The position numbers and the translations under genes are program-made. From Fidelibacterota bacterium (GTDB lineage Bacteria; Fidelibacterota; UBA8477): DNA of 32,664 nt. Of this stretch, positions 31,720-32,664 are shown one piece after another. The notes under the pieces were generated by a model. The model searched no databases, had not been told where the DNA came from, and worked only from the letters and a program-made list of their open reading frames with translations. Numbering within the stretch: position 1 is the stretch's first letter; each line of letters starts with the position of its first letter. The stretch spans positions 1 to 32,664 of the forward strand of contig JAIPJQ010000015.1 in assembly GCA_021734065.1 (NCBI GenBank), read 5' to 3'.

Positions 31720-32379
31720 ATGCGGTTAATATTTATGGGACCTCCCGGCGCCGGAAAAGGGACACAAGCCGGGCGAATTACCGCTGAATACAACTACCTG
31801 CACCTTTCCACCGGAGATATCCTCAGAGCTCACCGGAAAAAGGGAACCGAATTAGGTCAGCAAGCCCAATCCTACATGGCGGCCGGTGAGTTGGTTCCCG
31901 ATGACCTGATTTTGAAAATGGTTGCGGCTGAATTTGAACGGCCGGAAATCGAAAACGGGTTCATCCTGGACGGATTTCCCCGCACAGTCGCTCAGGCCGA
32001 TGCGTTAGATGAGGTTTTAAAGGAAACGGGCAAAACGCTGGATTTTGTTCTTGTAATGGACGTGCCGGATGAAGAATTGGTCGCCCGCCTGACTGCCCGG
32101 CGAACCTGCCGCACCTGCGGGCGCAGCTATCATCTCACCTTTAATCCGCCCAAGACCCCGGGTGTATGCGATGTGGATGGAGGTGAGCTATACCAACGTG
32201 ACGATGACAAGGAAACCACGGTCCGAAATCGGCTGGCTGTTTATATGCGCCAGACCCAACCGCTGATAGAGCACTACACCAAACAAGGACTTGTCCGTCA
32301 TATAGATGGCGTGGGTAGTGTGGATGAGGTCTTTAGTCGAATCCGGAAAGTGCTGGAATCTCACTCACACACTGATTAA
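31720..32379 (+). CDS. adk: adenylate kinase
   Basis: Interconverts AMP, ADP and ATP. The P-loop is GPPGAGKGTQ (7-16), then LSTGDILRA, ENGFILDGFPRT and the LID RRTCRTCGRSYH. The LID zinc ligands are Cys130, Cys133, Cys150 and Asp153 (CxxC then CDVD), the zinc-binding type in which Asp replaces the fourth Cys. 219 residues is normal for long-type Adk. AGAAGGA lies 9 bases before the ATG. It starts a unit separate from the nucleoside transporter (108-base spacer without a strong terminator) and is followed by coaE. Confidence 0.96.
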   Translation: MRLIFMGPPGAGKGTQAGRITAEYNYLHLSTGDILRAHRKKGTELGQQAQSYMAAGELVPDDLILKMVAAEFERPEIENGFILDGFPRTVAQADALDEVLKETGKTLDFVLVMDVPDEELVARLTARRTCRTCGRSYHLTFNPPKTPGVCDVDGGELYQRDDDKETTVRNRLAVYMRQTQPLIEHYTKQGLVRHIDGVGSVDEVFSRIRKVLESHSHTD

Positions 32380-32392
32380 ATCAATTCCACTC

Positions 32393-32664
32393 ATGTTTAA
32401 ATTGGGCGTTACCGGCAGCATTGGAGCAGGCAAAAGTACCGTCACCCGACGTCTGGCTGAATTGGGTGCGGTGGTAAGCAACTCTGATGACCTGGCGAAA
32501 TCCATTCTTTTCAGTGATGCTGAAATTCAACGCCTGCTGGTGCGCCGGTTTGGTACAGAAATTCTGGATGACTCGGGACATCTGAGCCGGGAAAAACTGG
32601 CTGCGGCAGCATTCCAGGATAAGGCGGGGCAGGATTTTCTGAATGAATTGTTGCATCCACGGGT
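32393..32664 (+). CDS. coaE: dephospho-CoA kinase (partial at window edge)
   Basis: Catalyses the last step of coenzyme A synthesis. The frame opened at ATG 32393 begins MFKLGVTGSIGAGKSTVTRR, the P-loop of CoaE. The following part of the frame is VVSNSDDLAKSIL (the DxD-like motif region, here SDD) and ends with FLNELLHPR, the family's LHP motif. It runs off the window after about 90 codons. It lies 13 bases after the adk stop with no clear ribosome site. Confidence 0.9.
   Translation, partial: MFKLGVTGSIGAGKSTVTRRLAELGAVVSNSDDLAKSILFSDAEIQRLLVRRFGTEILDDSGHLSREKLAAAAFQDKAGQDFLNELLHPR

Overview
The window looks like a chromosomal segment of a Gram-negative bacterium with moderate GC content. 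It encodes SecD/SecF, Omp85-like and toastrack-type envelope proteins, a bactofilin and LytM peptidases. The mix (bactofilin, DUF4097 proteins, an ECF sigma factor with an anti-sigma factor, a DUF3467 protein, an isolated EutN/CcmL shell protein) recalls the FCB superphylum and its uncultured neighbours, such as Marinimicrobia-, Calditrichota- or KSB1-like lineages. That placement is an inference from gene content. I saw no rRNA, tRNA, CRISPR array, insertion sequence or prophage.

Region by region. (1) Positions 5241 down to 1, minus strand: one compact run, parA - parB - LytM peptidase - bactofilin - atpZ - atpI-like - atpB - atpE - atpF (cut by the edge). The first seven genes overlap or nearly touch, and a plausible promoter lies before parA. 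(2) 5445-6220, plus: a EutN/CcmL microcompartment vertex protein, then an ACT-domain protein whose N-terminus resembles a microcompartment encapsulation peptide. A 465-base non-coding stretch follows. (3) 13102-6686, minus: UPF0210 (PFL-like) protein, D-2-hydroxyacid dehydrogenase, secD-secF, and an AlkA-type glycosylase, with terminators between units. (4) 18583-13224, minus: ECF sigma factor, membrane anti-sigma factor with a helical-repeat domain, a DUF4097 beta-solenoid, a bactofilin-like domain fused to an outer-membrane barrel, and a second DUF4097-like protein. All are tightly coupled, which suggests an envelope-sensing system. (5) 23274-18825, minus: a multidomain PlsC acyltransferase fusion, a 3-hydroxyacyl-CoA dehydrogenase, acetate kinase and a PAP2-like membrane protein. 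(6) 23478-25857: a STAS protein, a zinc-ribbon/DUF3467 pair, a DksA-like protein and an unrecognised protein. (7) 25953-31611, plus: a secreted LytM peptidase, a rhomboid protease and a nucleoside-salvage set (cdd, udk, tdk, CNT transporter). (8) 31720 to the end, plus: adk and a partial coaE.

The most notable items are the sigma/anti-sigma/beta-solenoid/barrel operon, the lone microcompartment vertex gene beside a possible cargo protein, a thymidine kinase that seems to lack a canonical start codon, and a PlsC protein fused to a methyltransferase-like membrane domain and a zinc ribbon. All family assignments come from reading motifs by eye. No database search was possible.
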